A stretch of 64,000 nt of DNA from JALEFZ01 sp964564415. Its GTDB lineage: Bacteria; Bacteroidota; Bacteroidia; J057. Under the pieces are notes generated by a model, which ran no database searches, had not been told where the DNA came from, and saw only the letters and a program-made list of their open reading frames with translations. The position numbers and the translations under genes were made by a program. Below, piece after piece: positions 53,503-62,445 of the stretch; positions within the stretch are counted from its first letter, which is position 1, and the number at the start of each line of letters is the position of its first letter. The stretch covers positions 62,001 through 126,000 of the forward strand of contig CAZMAV010000004.1 in the NCBI GenBank assembly GCA_964564415.1. The letters are read 5' to 3'.

Positions 53503-54275
53503 ATGTCTTTAGATTGGTTCAGTCTCATGGGAATACTCTTTTCATTCAGATAGGCTTTCAACTCAGGAATAGGAATACTTCCAAAGTGAAAAACAGAAGC
53601 CGCCAGGGCAGCATCGGCCTTGCCATCTGCAAATACCTCTGCGAAGTGCTCCACTTTGCCGGCACCTCCCGAAGCAATGATAGGAATAAATAAGGCTTCA
53701 GACATCTGCCTGGTGATGTCCAGGGAAAAGCCCTCCTGGGTTCCATCGCTGTTCATCGAGGTAAGCAGAATCTCTCCGGCACCCAGTTCTTCCACTTTCC
53801 GTGCCCAATCCATGGCCTTCCATTCGGTCTTTGTTCGACCACCATGAACATAGACGTACCACTCTCCATTGATTTCTTGCTTCACATCTATGGCCACCAC
53901 AATACACTGATTTCCAAATTCTAGGGCCAATTCCCGGACCAATTCAGGCCTTTTCACTGCCGCAGAATTGATGGAAATCTTGTCAGCTCCTGCCTTCAGC
54001 AGTCGGGATACATCCTCTATGCCCTTGATCCCACCTCCGACCGTAAAGGGAATATTGATCTCCCGGGCTACGCGGAGCACCAATTCGGCCAGGGTCTCCC
54101 TTTTCTCTACCGTGGCGGTAATGTCGAGAAAACAGAGCTCATCTGCTCCCTCTTCTGCATAGCGGGCAGCCAGTTCGACAGGGTCGCCAGCATCTCGAAG
54201 ACCTATAAAATTTACTCCCTTGACAGTGCGACCGTCCTTGATGTCCAAACAAGGAATGATTCTTTTAGTCAGCAT
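53499..54275 (-). CDS. hisF: Imidazole glycerol phosphate synthase subunit HisF (cyclase)
   Basis: 258 residues from ATG 54275 (M-L-T-K-R-I-I-P-C-L-D); a longer frame upstream is not needed. TIM-barrel partner of HisH that uses ammonia to form imidazole glycerol phosphate and AICAR. The acid pair is visible in C-L-D-I-K-D and V-V-A-I-D-V-K. It overlaps hisA by 11 bases and hisIE by four. Confidence 0.97.
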   Translation of the reverse strand: MLTKRIIPCLDIKDGRTVKGVNFIGLRDAGDPVELAARYAEEGADELCFLDITATVEKRETLAELVLRVAREINIPFTVGGGIKGIEDVSRLLKAGADKISINSAAVKRPELVRELALEFGNQCIVVAIDVKQEINGEWYVYVHGGRTKTEWKAMDWARKVEELGAGEILLTSMNSDGTQEGFSLDITRQMSEALFIPIIASGGAGKVEHFAEVFADGKADAALAASVFHFGSIPIPELKAYLNEKSIPMRLNQSKDI

Positions 54276-55008
54276 GATACATTTTTTGAATTCCAGCCAT
54301 TTCTTCCAGGCTGATCCTACCTTCATACATGGCCTTGCCTACGATGGCTCCGCCCATCTTCATCTCTATGAGTTTCTCCAAGTCTTTCAAGTCCCTGACT
54401 CCTCCACTGGCAATCAGGGTAATCCCTTCCACCTTCTCCATGATCCTTTGGTAGAGGTCAAATCCGGGACCTTCCAGCATACCATCCTTGCTAATATCCG
54501 TGCAAACCACATCCCGAATTCCCATTTTCCTAAATTTTTCTATGAAAGCCTCCACAGAATAGTCGGAAAGGTCCTGCCAGGCATTCATGGCGACTTTACC
54601 TTCTCTGGCATCGGCACTGAGGATGATCCGCTCGGCGCCAACAGTTTTTATCCATTCCGCAAAAAGCCCAGGCTCCTTGACCGCCACCGAACCCACCGAA
54701 ACCTGACTGGCCCCACTTTCAAAGGCAATCCTCAGGTCCTCGGCCTGTTTGATCCCTCCCCCGAAGTCTACTTTTAGCTTTGTGGCCTTGCTTACCGCTT
54801 CTAAAACAGGATAATTGACGATCCGACCATTTTTGGCTCCGTCGAGATCGACCATGTGGAGATAGGTCAGCCCCGCATCCTCCAACTGAAGGGCCAGGTC
54901 CAGAGGATCTTTATCGTAAGTCTTGGAGGTGTTGTAATCACCTTTTTCCAGCCGCACGCATTTTCCATCTATCAGGTCAATGGCCGGAATCACTTTGAAT
55001 GTACTCAT
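54265..55008 (-). CDS. hisA: ProFAR isomerase HisA
   Basis: 247 residues. Isomerises ProFAR to PRFAR. The barrel carries the catalytic D in I-P-A-I-D-L-I-D-G-K-C-V-R-L and a second acid in I-L-S-A-D-A-R-E. V-D-F-G-G-G-I and A-S-G-G-V are the phosphate-binding turns. Overlaps hisH by four bases and hisF by eleven. Confidence 0.97.
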   Translation of the reverse strand: MSTFKVIPAIDLIDGKCVRLEKGDYNTSKTYDKDPLDLALQLEDAGLTYLHMVDLDGAKNGRIVNYPVLEAVSKATKLKVDFGGGIKQAEDLRIAFESGASQVSVGSVAVKEPGLFAEWIKTVGAERIILSADAREGKVAMNAWQDLSDYSVEAFIEKFRKMGIRDVVCTDISKDGMLEGPGFDLYQRIMEKVEGITLIASGGVRDLKDLEKLIEMKMGGAIVGKAMYEGRISLEEMAGIQKMYHAD

Positions 55009-55598
55009 GAAGGTAGGTTAAGAAAATTTTTGAGTAGGCGGGCTCCTGCAGCTCCGCTCTTTTCGGGATGAAACTGGGTGGCGTAGAAATTATCCTTGTG
55101 CATCACCGCACTGAAGGGGATTCCATACAGCCCCTGACCTATCGTGTAAGGAGTCGGTTCTGCATAGTAAGAATGAACAAAGTAAAGATAATCCTCCCCA
55201 CTAATACCTTCCAAAAGAGGATGGTCTTGAATTTCCATTTGATTCCATCCCATATGGGGGATTTTTCCTACAGAATCTGGAAATCGCCTTACTTCTGCTT
55301 GAAAAATGTCCAGCATAGGGGTATCATTTTCTGCAGAATGTGTACACATTAGCTGCAATCCCAGACAGATGCCCAAGACCGGTTGCTTGAGTTTGGGAAT
55401 CAGGTTGTGAAGCTTGCGCTCCCTGAGATAGCCCATGGCGGTCGAGGCTTCTCCCACCCCCGGGAATATCACTTTTTGCGCGGATGTTAACCAATTTTGG
55501 TCATCGGTTACAACAGGTTCAACACCAAGGCGTTGTAAGGCGTATATTACCGACTGTATGTTTCCGGCGTTGTATTTTACAATTGCGATGTCTGGCAT
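55005..55598 (-). CDS. hisH: Imidazole glycerol phosphate synthase subunit HisH (glutaminase)
   Basis: 197 residues, class I glutamine amidotransferase supplying ammonia to HisF. The triad is seen as C in G-I-C-L-G-L-Q and H/E in F-H-P-E-K-S-G. First gene of the downstream his block: the HD-domain gene on the other strand separates it from hisB, so a promoter between 55598 and 55652 or inside the HD gene must drive hisH-A-F-IE, unless a long transcript from hisG reads through. Confidence 0.97.
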   Translation of the reverse strand: MPDIAIVKYNAGNIQSVIYALQRLGVEPVVTDDQNWLTSAQKVIFPGVGEASTAMGYLRERKLHNLIPKLKQPVLGICLGLQLMCTHSAENDTPMLDIFQAEVRRFPDSVGKIPHMGWNQMEIQDHPLLEGISGEDYLYFVHSYYAEPTPYTIGQGLYGIPFSAVMHKDNFYATQFHPEKSGAAGARLLKNFLNLPS

Positions 55599-55651
55599 TC
55601 CTTATTGATCAAATTTTGCATCATTGCGGTGATTGCCACATTGAATTTTCC

Positions 55652-56242
55652 ATGAACTTTCCTGCGGTCAAAGAATTTATCGTCAAATACTTGAGGGAAA
55701 ACCTTCCCCAAAACCTTCCCTATCATGGCATTCATCATACCTTGGGCGTCTGCCTGGACGCCCAGGAGATCGCTCTCCACGAAGATGTCCAAGGAGAAGA
55801 ACTTTATCTCCTTTTGAGTGCAGCTCTCTTTCACGATTCAGGATTTACCCAAACTTATCAGGGCCATGAGGCAGTGAGCATCGAGATTGCTCGCCAGCAC
55901 CTCCCTTCTTACGGCTATTCTCCTGCCCAAATCGATCGTATAGCGGAAATGATCATGGCTACCCGCATTCCCCAAAGTCCCAAGGAGCACCTGGGCGAAA
56001 TTCTCTGCGATGCCGACCTCTATTACCTGGGAGGAAAGGACTTTTATCCCATAGGAAGAACCCTTTTTCACGAATTCTGTGATCAAGGCATCGTCTGCGA
56101 TGAAAAGGGATGGAATGAAATCCAATTGAAGTTCCTTTCCAATCACGAATTTTTTACCCAGACTGCCCGAAAGCGCCGCAGACCTACCAAAGAAAGATAT
56201 CTTCACGAGATCCAAGAACTCGTCTCTTCTTATGCGGCCTGA
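55652..56242 (+). CDS. HD-domain phosphohydrolase inserted in the his cluster
   Basis: 196 residues from ATG 55652. HD metal-binding residues: H25 and/or H29 in Y-H-G-I-H-H-T, H61-D62 in A-A-L-F-H-D-S-G-F, and D120/D122 in L-C-D-A-D-L. A Q-G-H-E-A helix also matches HD proteins that hydrolyse nucleotides or phosphoesters; the substrate is unknown. No membrane segment or GGDEF/RelA domain. It lies on the strand opposite to all his genes, 53 bases from the hisH start and one base from the hisB stop, splitting the operon in two. Confidence 0.82.
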   Translation: MNFPAVKEFIVKYLRENLPQNLPYHGIHHTLGVCLDAQEIALHEDVQGEELYLLLSAALFHDSGFTQTYQGHEAVSIEIARQHLPSYGYSPAQIDRIAEMIMATRIPQSPKEHLGEILCDADLYYLGGKDFYPIGRTLFHEFCDQGIVCDEKGWNEIQLKFLSNHEFFTQTARKRRRPTKERYLHEIQELVSSYAA

Positions 56243-56243
56243 T

Positions 56244-57377
56244 TCATAGTACGCCCTTGGTACTGGGTATATCATTCCCCTTCCCATCCCTTCGGATCGC
56301 CTCTCTGATTGCCCTTGCAAATGATTTAAAGCTGGCTTCTATCATGTGATGAGCATTGCTACCCCTTGTTTCGATATGAAGGGTAGTTGCCGAAGTATCC
56401 GAAAAGGATTTGAAAAAATGGCTAACCATTTCCGTTGGCATATCCCCTACCCTTTCACGGTCGAATTTTACATCAAATACCAGATAGGGCCTTCCCGAAA
56501 AGTCTATCACTGCCCTGGAAAGGGCTTCATCCATAGGGAGGTTGCAGGAACCGTATCTTTCTATACCTCGCTTTTCTCCTAGTGCCTTCTTAAAAGCCTC
56601 ACCCATCGCCAGGGCCGTATCCTCGATGGTGTGATGCTCGTCGATATGAAGGTCTCCCAGGACTTCGATTTCTAGGTCGATGTTTGCATGGCGGGCCACT
56701 TGGTCCAGCATGTGATCCAAAAATCCAATACCTGTATTGATGTTCATGCTTCCATTTCCCTCCAGGTCTACCCTCACTTTTACTTGGGTCTCTTGGGTCT
56801 TTCTCTCCACAAAGGCCTTTCTGCCCTTCATTTCTGCCAGAAGGAAGGAGCGAATCTCGTCCCAGGAATGGCTTTCAAGGGCCAGAGCTTCTCCCATCTC
56901 ATATCCGTCGTCCTTATCATCGCTGCTCCTTCCGATCAATATTCCTCGGCCGCCCAGGTTCTTTGCCAATTCTATGTCGCTGGGCCTGTCTCCTATAACA
57001 AAGGAGTGGGCCAGGTCATAATCGCCGTTCAAATATTTGCTCAACATTCCCTTCCCAGGCTTGCGATTAGGGGAATTCTCGTGTTTGAACGAACGGTCGA
57101 TAAAGATTTCTTTGAAGGTGATACCCTCACCGGCAAATACATCCAGCATTTTATTGTGAGGGCCCCAAAAACTGTGTTCAGGAAATTCATCTGTCCCCAG
57201 GCCATCCTGGTTGGTAATCATGGCCCATTCTACATCTAGCTCTTGCTGGAGAATGTAGAGATTCCGCAAGACACCGGGCAGAAAATGTAGCTTTTCAAAG
57301 CTATCGACCTGGTAATCGTGGGGCGGCTCTGCAATGAGAGTCCCATCTCTGTCTAGGAAAATCACGCGCTTTTTCAT
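56244..57377 (-). CDS. hisB: Bifunctional histidinol-phosphatase / imidazoleglycerol-phosphate dehydratase
   Basis: 377 residues in two domains. Residues 1-170 are a HAD phosphatase (F-L-D-R-D-G-T-L-I, and V-I-G-D-R-P-S-D-I-E-L-A) that removes phosphate from histidinol phosphate. Residues about 185-377 are the dehydratase with H-I-D-E-H-H-T-I-E-D and A-H-H-M-I-E-A-S-F-K metal motifs. The fused enterobacterial-type form also occurs in Bacteroidota. Overlaps hisC by four bases (ATGA). Confidence 0.97.
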   Translation of the reverse strand: MKKRVIFLDRDGTLIAEPPHDYQVDSFEKLHFLPGVLRNLYILQQELDVEWAMITNQDGLGTDEFPEHSFWGPHNKMLDVFAGEGITFKEIFIDRSFKHENSPNRKPGKGMLSKYLNGDYDLAHSFVIGDRPSDIELAKNLGGRGILIGRSSDDKDDGYEMGEALALESHSWDEIRSFLLAEMKGRKAFVERKTQETQVKVRVDLEGNGSMNINTGIGFLDHMLDQVARHANIDLEIEVLGDLHIDEHHTIEDTALAMGEAFKKALGEKRGIERYGSCNLPMDEALSRAVIDFSGRPYLVFDVKFDRERVGDMPTEMVSHFFKSFSDTSATTLHIETRGSNAHHMIEASFKSFARAIREAIRRDGKGNDIPSTKGVL

Positions 57378-58435
57378 GCGATTTGAAGGGATTTGAGGGT
57401 TTGAACAAGGGCTTCATTTTCTCCCTCTGTACCTACGGTGATACGCAAACAATTGTCACAGAGGGTTATTCGGGAGCGATTCCTGACGATCACCTTTTCT
57501 TTGATTAACCGTCGGTAGAGCTCGTCAGCCTGAAGAACCTTGACCAGGATAAAATTGGCATCGCTGGGATAGATTTTTTCTACCAGGGAAAAATCTTTCA
57601 GCTCCTGAATCAATTTGGCCTTGTTGGAAAGGAGCCTACTGACCATGTCCTCTTTCTTTTGAGATTGTCCCAATGCCTCAAGGGCCTTTTCCTGGGTCAA
57701 GCCATTGACATTGTAGGGAGGCTTTACCTTATTAAAGAGTTGGATAATTTCGGGATGGGCGAAGGCCATTCCCAATCTAAGTCTGGCCATTCCCCATGCC
57801 TTGGAGAAAGTCTGCAGGATGATGAGGTTCTGATATTCGTGAAGGAGGGGGAGCAGGCTGGACTCAGGAGCGAAGTCTACATAGGCTTCATCCACCACTA
57901 CCAGTCCAGGTGCCTTTTCCAGTATTCTTTCTATGCTTTTCCTCTTTATGAGGTTGCCACTGGGATTATTGGGGGAGCAGATGAAGATCATCTTTGTCCC
58001 CGGACGGAGGGCAGCCATGATTTCGGCCGTATCCAATTGAAAATCATCGGTGAGGGGTACTTCCTGGGTTTCAATCCGGTTGATATCTGCGGAAACCTTG
58101 TACATACCATAGGTAGGCGGTAGGAGTATGACATGGTCGCGTCCGGGTTCACAGAAAATCCGAAATAAGAGGTCTATGGCTTCATCGCTGCCATTCCCCA
58201 GGAAAATCTGTGCGGCATCTATCCCCTTATTGGCTGCCAGGGCTTCCTTTAGTCTCCGCTGAAGGGGATCCGGATAGCGGTTGAAGCTACCTTCAGCAAC
58301 AGAGCCCAGGGCATTTTCATTGGCATCCAGAAAAATTCCTTCACTGCCCTCATATTCGTCCCGGGCCGAAGCGTAAGGCTTGAGGAGTTGGATATGTCCT
58401 CTGACCAACTTATTCACTTCAATGTTTTTCTTCAT
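57374..58435 (-). CDS. hisC: Histidinol-phosphate aminotransferase
   Basis: 353 residues, PLP-dependent class I/II aminotransferase using glutamate. The Schiff-base lysine lies in Q-T-F-S-K-A-W-G-M-A-R-L-R-L-G; other marks are N-G-S-D-E, S-P-N-N-P-S-G and V-D-E-A-Y. Four-base overlaps with hisD and hisB. Confidence 0.97.
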   Translation of the reverse strand: MKKNIEVNKLVRGHIQLLKPYASARDEYEGSEGIFLDANENALGSVAEGSFNRYPDPLQRRLKEALAANKGIDAAQIFLGNGSDEAIDLLFRIFCEPGRDHVILLPPTYGMYKVSADINRIETQEVPLTDDFQLDTAEIMAALRPGTKMIFICSPNNPSGNLIKRKSIERILEKAPGLVVVDEAYVDFAPESSLLPLLHEYQNLIILQTFSKAWGMARLRLGMAFAHPEIIQLFNKVKPPYNVNGLTQEKALEALGQSQKKEDMVSRLLSNKAKLIQELKDFSLVEKIYPSDANFILVKVLQADELYRRLIKEKVIVRNRSRITLCDNCLRITVGTEGENEALVQTLKSLQIA

Positions 58436-59736
58436 GTTTTTGCGTTTCTCCTTTGTTCAAGCCTGATGCTTACGGCTCTTTTGTGGGCTTGCAATTCTTC
58501 GGCTTCTGCCATGTAAGCTACGTGGGGCCCTAATGCCTCAAGGCCTTGTGGACTAAGTCTCTGGAAAGTGATTTTTTTGACAAATGAATCCAGAGATACC
58601 CCCGAATAAGCCCTGGCATAGCCATTGGTGGGCAGGGTGTGATTGGTACCTGAAGCATAATCGCCTACACTTTCAGGGCTGTAATGACCCAAAAATACTG
58701 AGCCTGCAGTTTCAACTCCGGCAGCCCATTCTTCCTCCTGAGATTCATCAACCGAAAGGATGAGGTGCTCAGCGGCGTAAGCATTCATCCAATGAAGAAG
58801 CTCTTCCCTCTCTTTGAGCAAGATTATCCGACTATTTTCGAGGGCCTGAGCCGCAATTTCTTTTCTGGGTAGATCTCCGAGTTGTACGTCGATCTGTTCC
58901 TGCACCTCTGAGATAAGGGGGGCATGATCTGTGAGCATGATAACCTGACTGTCTATCCCATGCTCAGCTTGCGCCAGAAGATCTGCCGCAACAAAGGAAG
59001 GGGGAGCCGTCGAATCTGCCACCACCATGACCTCCGAAGGACCCGCGGGCATATCAATAGCTAGTCCTTCTCTGGCAACTGCCTGTTTGGCAGCCATTAC
59101 ATACTGATTGCCGGGCCCAAAAATCTTGTAAACCCTAGGAATTGTCTCGGTACCGTAGGCCATGGCAGCCACTGCTTGAGCTCCTCCTACTTTGTACACC
59201 TGTTCTATGCCTACCAACTTGGCAGTATAAAGAATGGCGGGATGGATCTTGCCCTCTTTGTTGGGAGGAGAAGTAAGGACCACTTCCCTGCATCCTACAA
59301 GCATGGCTGGTATGCCTAGCATGAGAATGGTTGAAAAAAGTGGGGCCGTCCCACCAGGAATGTAGAGTCCTACCTTCTCAATAGGAAGTGACTTTCGCCA
59401 ACAGTAGACTCCCCTCATTGTCTCTACTACCTTTATTTCTTCCTCCTGGGATTGGTGGAAGTGGTGGATATTGGCCTTGGCCTGGTGGAGAGCCTCTTTC
59501 AGTTCTGCTGAAATTTCTGCTTCAGCTTGGAGAAATTCTTTTGGGCTTACCTTAAGGTCATCAACTTCTGCACCGTCGAAGCGTAGGGTCAGTTCCTTTA
59601 GGGCTTGATCTCCCTTGCTTTTTACCTCTTGGAGGATGGGCTGTACCCGCTGGTCTATGGTCTTATAATCCATCACGGGTCGGGCCAGAATCTCTTCCAT
59701 TTTTTCCCTGGAAGGATATTCGAATACCTGTATCAT
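58432..59736 (-). CDS. hisD: Histidinol dehydrogenase
   Basis: 434 residues, zinc enzyme oxidising histidinol to histidine with NAD in two steps. The glycine-rich V-G-G-A-Q-A-V-A-A-M-A-Y-G-T and P-G-N-Q-Y-V segments, D-M-P-A-G-P-S-E-V, E-H-G-I-D-S-Q-V and A-E-H-L are all family signatures. Overlaps hisG and hisC by four bases. Confidence 0.97.
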   Translation of the reverse strand: MIQVFEYPSREKMEEILARPVMDYKTIDQRVQPILQEVKSKGDQALKELTLRFDGAEVDDLKVSPKEFLQAEAEISAELKEALHQAKANIHHFHQSQEEEIKVVETMRGVYCWRKSLPIEKVGLYIPGGTAPLFSTILMLGIPAMLVGCREVVLTSPPNKEGKIHPAILYTAKLVGIEQVYKVGGAQAVAAMAYGTETIPRVYKIFGPGNQYVMAAKQAVAREGLAIDMPAGPSEVMVVADSTAPPSFVAADLLAQAEHGIDSQVIMLTDHAPLISEVQEQIDVQLGDLPRKEIAAQALENSRIILLKEREELLHWMNAYAAEHLILSVDESQEEEWAAGVETAGSVFLGHYSPESVGDYASGTNHTLPTNGYARAYSGVSLDSFVKKITFQRLSPQGLEALGPHVAYMAEAEELQAHKRAVSIRLEQRRNAKT

Positions 59737-60593
59737 ACAATCATTTTTTCTATTGGGATGACCAGAATACCCTCAGCTCCTGCGGCTTTGATCTTGTCGA
59801 TAGACTCCCAGAAGTCATCTTCTTTTAGTACCGAGTGGATCGAAGACCATCCTTCGAGGGCCAAGGGGGTGACGGTAGGACTTCGCATACCGGGCATCAA
59901 TGAAATTACTTTTTCTATGGCATGGTTGGGGACATTCATCAGGACATACTTGTAGGCTTCGGCCTTTTTGACTGCACGAATGCGGAAGAGGAGTTGACCG
60001 AGAATAGCTTCTTTCTCAGGGCTTAGCTTTTCATTGCCGATGAGGACAGCTTCGGAACGGAAGATGGTTTCTACTTCCTTCAGTCCATTAGCAAGAAGGG
60101 TGGAGCCAGAACTGACAATGTCGCAGACTCCATCTGCCAGCCCTATGCCGGGAGCGATCTCGACCGAGCCACTGATTTCGTGTATGTCAGCTTCTACTCC
60201 GTGTTTGGAGAGAAAGTCTCCCAGCAATTTTGGGTAGGAGGTGGCGAGTTTTTTCCCCTGAAATTGCTGAACTCCGGTGTAGGTCACGGCCTGTGGAATA
60301 CCAATAGAAAGCCTGCACTTGGAAAATCCCAGTCTTTCGAGGAGGCTCACTTTTGCTTCTTTTTCAGCCAGAACATTTTCTCCGACTATACCGATGTCTG
60401 CCACTCCTGCCGCCACATATTTGGGGATGTCGTCGTCGCGGAGGAAGAGAAATTCAAGGGGAAAGTTGTAGGATGGAGATTTAAGTTTGACCTTATTTCT
60501 TGAGTATTTTATGCCGCATTCCTCAATGATAGCCAAGCTTTTATCGCTGAGGCGGCCGGATTTCTGAACTGCGAGGCGAATACTTGTTTCCAA
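59733..60593 (-). CDS. hisG: ATP phosphoribosyltransferase, long form
   Basis: 286 residues, TTG start at 60593 (no ATG near). First step of the pathway, from PRPP and ATP. The long form carries a C-terminal PII-like regulatory domain (about 215-286) that binds histidine, so no separate HisZ is needed. The PRPP-binding segment I-V-S-S-G-S-T-L-L-A-N-G-L is at about 160-172. First gene of the his set; leader region contains a small hairpin and a weak promoter-like sequence. Confidence 0.97.
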   Translation of the reverse strand: METSIRLAVQKSGRLSDKSLAIIEECGIKYSRNKVKLKSPSYNFPLEFLFLRDDDIPKYVAAGVADIGIVGENVLAEKEAKVSLLERLGFSKCRLSIGIPQAVTYTGVQQFQGKKLATSYPKLLGDFLSKHGVEADIHEISGSVEIAPGIGLADGVCDIVSSGSTLLANGLKEVETIFRSEAVLIGNEKLSPEKEAILGQLLFRIRAVKKAEAYKYVLMNVPNHAIEKVISLMPGMRSPTVTPLALEGWSSIHSVLKEDDFWESIDKIKAAGAEGILVIPIEKMIV

Positions 60594-60933
60594 TTATTTG
60601 GTTTTTGATAAATGAAAGGTAAAGGTAAAAAGAACTGTCCCAATTGGAACAATTCACGAGGCGAATTGATATGTAGCAAATGCTTCCTCCTTCCTTAGGA
60701 GGAATGAGAATGGAGATGGGGAGTATTCCAAAGGGGTTGAACAACCCGATCTAAAAGGCAGGAATGTGTAATTGTTACTTTCACAGGGGTAAATATATCT
60801 CAAACAAAGGGAAAGGCCAAAGGGTATATGACAAAGAATTTGACATCGGCTCTTGTTATCGGATTAAAAAAGGCTTTTCCGACCTGAGCAAACAAATTGA
60901 GTTCATCCATTTCACCTTCAACAGAAACCCCTC
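60594..60933. other. Intergenic region upstream of hisG
   Basis: 340 bases. It holds the weak promoter candidate at 60620-60653 and a perfect 7-bp hairpin (TTCCTCC 60684-60690 / GGAGGAA 60698-60704). An open frame at 60764-60985 overlaps the CDGSH gene and is not supported. No attenuator-like histidine run was seen on the minus strand. Confidence 0.55.
60620..60653 (-). promoter_or_regulatory. Weak promoter candidate for the his genes
   Basis: On the minus strand ATTG (60653-60650), 22-base spacer, TACCTTTA (60627-60620). One mismatch in each element against TTTG/TAnnTTTG. The hisG TTG start is 27 bases downstream. Confidence 0.3.
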
Positions 60934-61173
60934 ATGGCTACAAAACCTGAAATTCCCCAGAAAGCTCCCTATGTTATGGAAGTAAAGGCAGGCACTTATT
61001 TTTGGTGTGCTTGTGGCAAAAGCAGCAATCAACCTTTTTGTAATGGCAGTCACAAGGGGAGCGAATTTACTCCGGTAAAGGCAGTTTTTGAAGCTGACAG
61101 AAAAGTTGCATTTTGTGGCTGCAAGCACAGCGGTAACCCTCCCTTTTGTGATGGGAGTCATGCCAAGCTGTAG
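60934..61173 (+). CDS. CDGSH iron-sulfur protein with two clusters
   Basis: 79 residues with two CDGSH motifs: C-A-C-G-K-S-S-N-Q-P-F-C-N-G-S-H (about 25-40) and C-G-C-K-H-S-G-N-P-P-F-C-D-G-S-H (about 61-76). Each binds a 2Fe-2S cluster through three Cys and one His. Such proteins act in redox sensing or cluster transfer. The zinc-ribbon gene starts a few to 23 bases downstream, so the pair is probably one operon. Confidence 0.92.
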   Translation: MATKPEIPQKAPYVMEVKAGTYFWCACGKSSNQPFCNGSHKGSEFTPVKAVFEADRKVAFCGCKHSGNPPFCDGSHAKL

Positions 61174-61196
61174 GTTTGTTACATTGGGCCACTACC

Positions 61197-62294
61197 TTGG
61201 AAAAAGAAAAAAAGCATAAGTCAGTCCTCAGCATCACTTGTCCCAATTGTGGTGCCTCTTCCCTTTCCTTTGATGTGGCCCATCAGGGCATTCATTGTGA
61301 TTATTGCGACTATGTGAAAGAGTTGATACCTGCCTTTGACCAGGTTGAGGAGCATCCCCTTCATCTGAAGGGGGAGTTCATGGGTGAATTTACCGGGAGA
61401 GAAATTGAGGTAAAGGTCTTTCACTGTCATTCCTGCGGGTCCGAGACTTCCCATCCAGCAGATCAGGTAGGTTTGACCTGCCCCTTCTGCGGATCTGAAA
61501 ATGTCAACCAGGCGGCAACGGAGACGAGAATCGTCAAGCCTACTGGGTTGATTCCTTTCAAAATAGATAAAAAAACAGCCCTTAGCCGCTATCGCAAGTG
61601 GTTGACCAAGGGCTGGTTTACCCCTAAGGGCCTGGCTTCTTCTGCACGTCTAAAAAATATCCGAGGTGTATACCTTCCCTTCTGGACCTTCGACGCTTAT
61701 ACCCGTTCGCGATGGAAAGCTCAATCGGGATACTATTATTATGAAACTGTCTATTACACTGATTCTGAAGGGCGTAAGCAAAGCAAACAGGTTCAAAAAG
61801 TAAGATGGAACCCAAGTTCGGGTACCCTCGATCATTTTTTTGACGACGTTACAGTAGAGGCATCTCATGGAATATCCTCCAGGCTGCTCCGCCTGATCCT
61901 CCCCTACCACCTAGAAGATGCCAATAATTTTGATGACCATTACCTATTAGGATGGGAGACAGAACTCTATCAAAAAAGTATAAAGGAAGGATTTCGGGAG
62001 GCGGATAAGATCATGGACCAACGTCTGCACCAACTTTGTGCACATGAAGTACCCGGAGATACCCATCGCTTTCTCCGAGTAGACACCCATAAAGAGGGCC
62101 TTACCTTCAAACATATGCTCTATCCTGTTTGGGTCGCAGCCTATTCCTTCAAGCAAAAAACCTATCAATTTGTCCTCAATGGCCAGACCGCTGAATTGGC
62201 CGGAAAAAAGCCAAAATCACCCTGGAAAATCGCCCTGGCGGTCATTGGAGTCCTGGCTTTGGGAATTATAGCCTATTTTCTAGTACAACCATGA
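61197..62294 (+). CDS. Zinc-ribbon membrane protein of unknown function
   Basis: 365 residues if TTG 61197 is the start (another TTG lies at 61176; no ATG fits). Two treble-clef zinc ribbons open the protein: C-P-N-C-G ... C-D-Y-C (about residues 15-40) and C-H-S-C-G ... C-P-F-C-G (about 80-102). The middle is an alpha+beta domain with Y-L-P-F-W-T-F-D-A, Y-Y-Y-Y-E-T-V and V-W-V-A-A-Y-S-F. One membrane helix near the C terminus (about 342-362) would place the rest on the cytoplasmic side. Similar proteins are annotated as TFIIB-type zinc-ribbon or PriA-like zinc-ribbon proteins; function unknown. Confidence 0.8.
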   Translation: MEKEKKHKSVLSITCPNCGASSLSFDVAHQGIHCDYCDYVKELIPAFDQVEEHPLHLKGEFMGEFTGREIEVKVFHCHSCGSETSHPADQVGLTCPFCGSENVNQAATETRIVKPTGLIPFKIDKKTALSRYRKWLTKGWFTPKGLASSARLKNIRGVYLPFWTFDAYTRSRWKAQSGYYYYETVYYTDSEGRKQSKQVQKVRWNPSSGTLDHFFDDVTVEASHGISSRLLRLILPYHLEDANNFDDHYLLGWETELYQKSIKEGFREADKIMDQRLHQLCAHEVPGDTHRFLRVDTHKEGLTFKHMLYPVWVAAYSFKQKTYQFVLNGQTAELAGKKPKSPWKIALAVIGVLALGIIAYFLVQP

Positions 62295-62445
62295 TTATCC
62301 TGAATCCCTAGTTGCGATAGAACCAACAGCGCTCTTGGGACTCAGACGATAAAAAAGATCAAGAAAACTTCCATCCCCTCCCCTGCAAGTTTTGAAATTT
62401 ACAAAATGAGGTTCTGATGAATCGATCTCCCAGAGTCCCTGCCCA

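Noticed and set aside
60684..60704. Hairpin before hisG as a histidine attenuator
   Set aside because: Only a 7-bp stem; no leader peptide with consecutive histidine codons and no T-run were found on the minus strand.
60764..60985. 73-codon frame upstream of the CDGSH gene
   Set aside because: Overlaps the CDGSH start by about 50 bases, has no motif and a composition unlike neighbouring genes.
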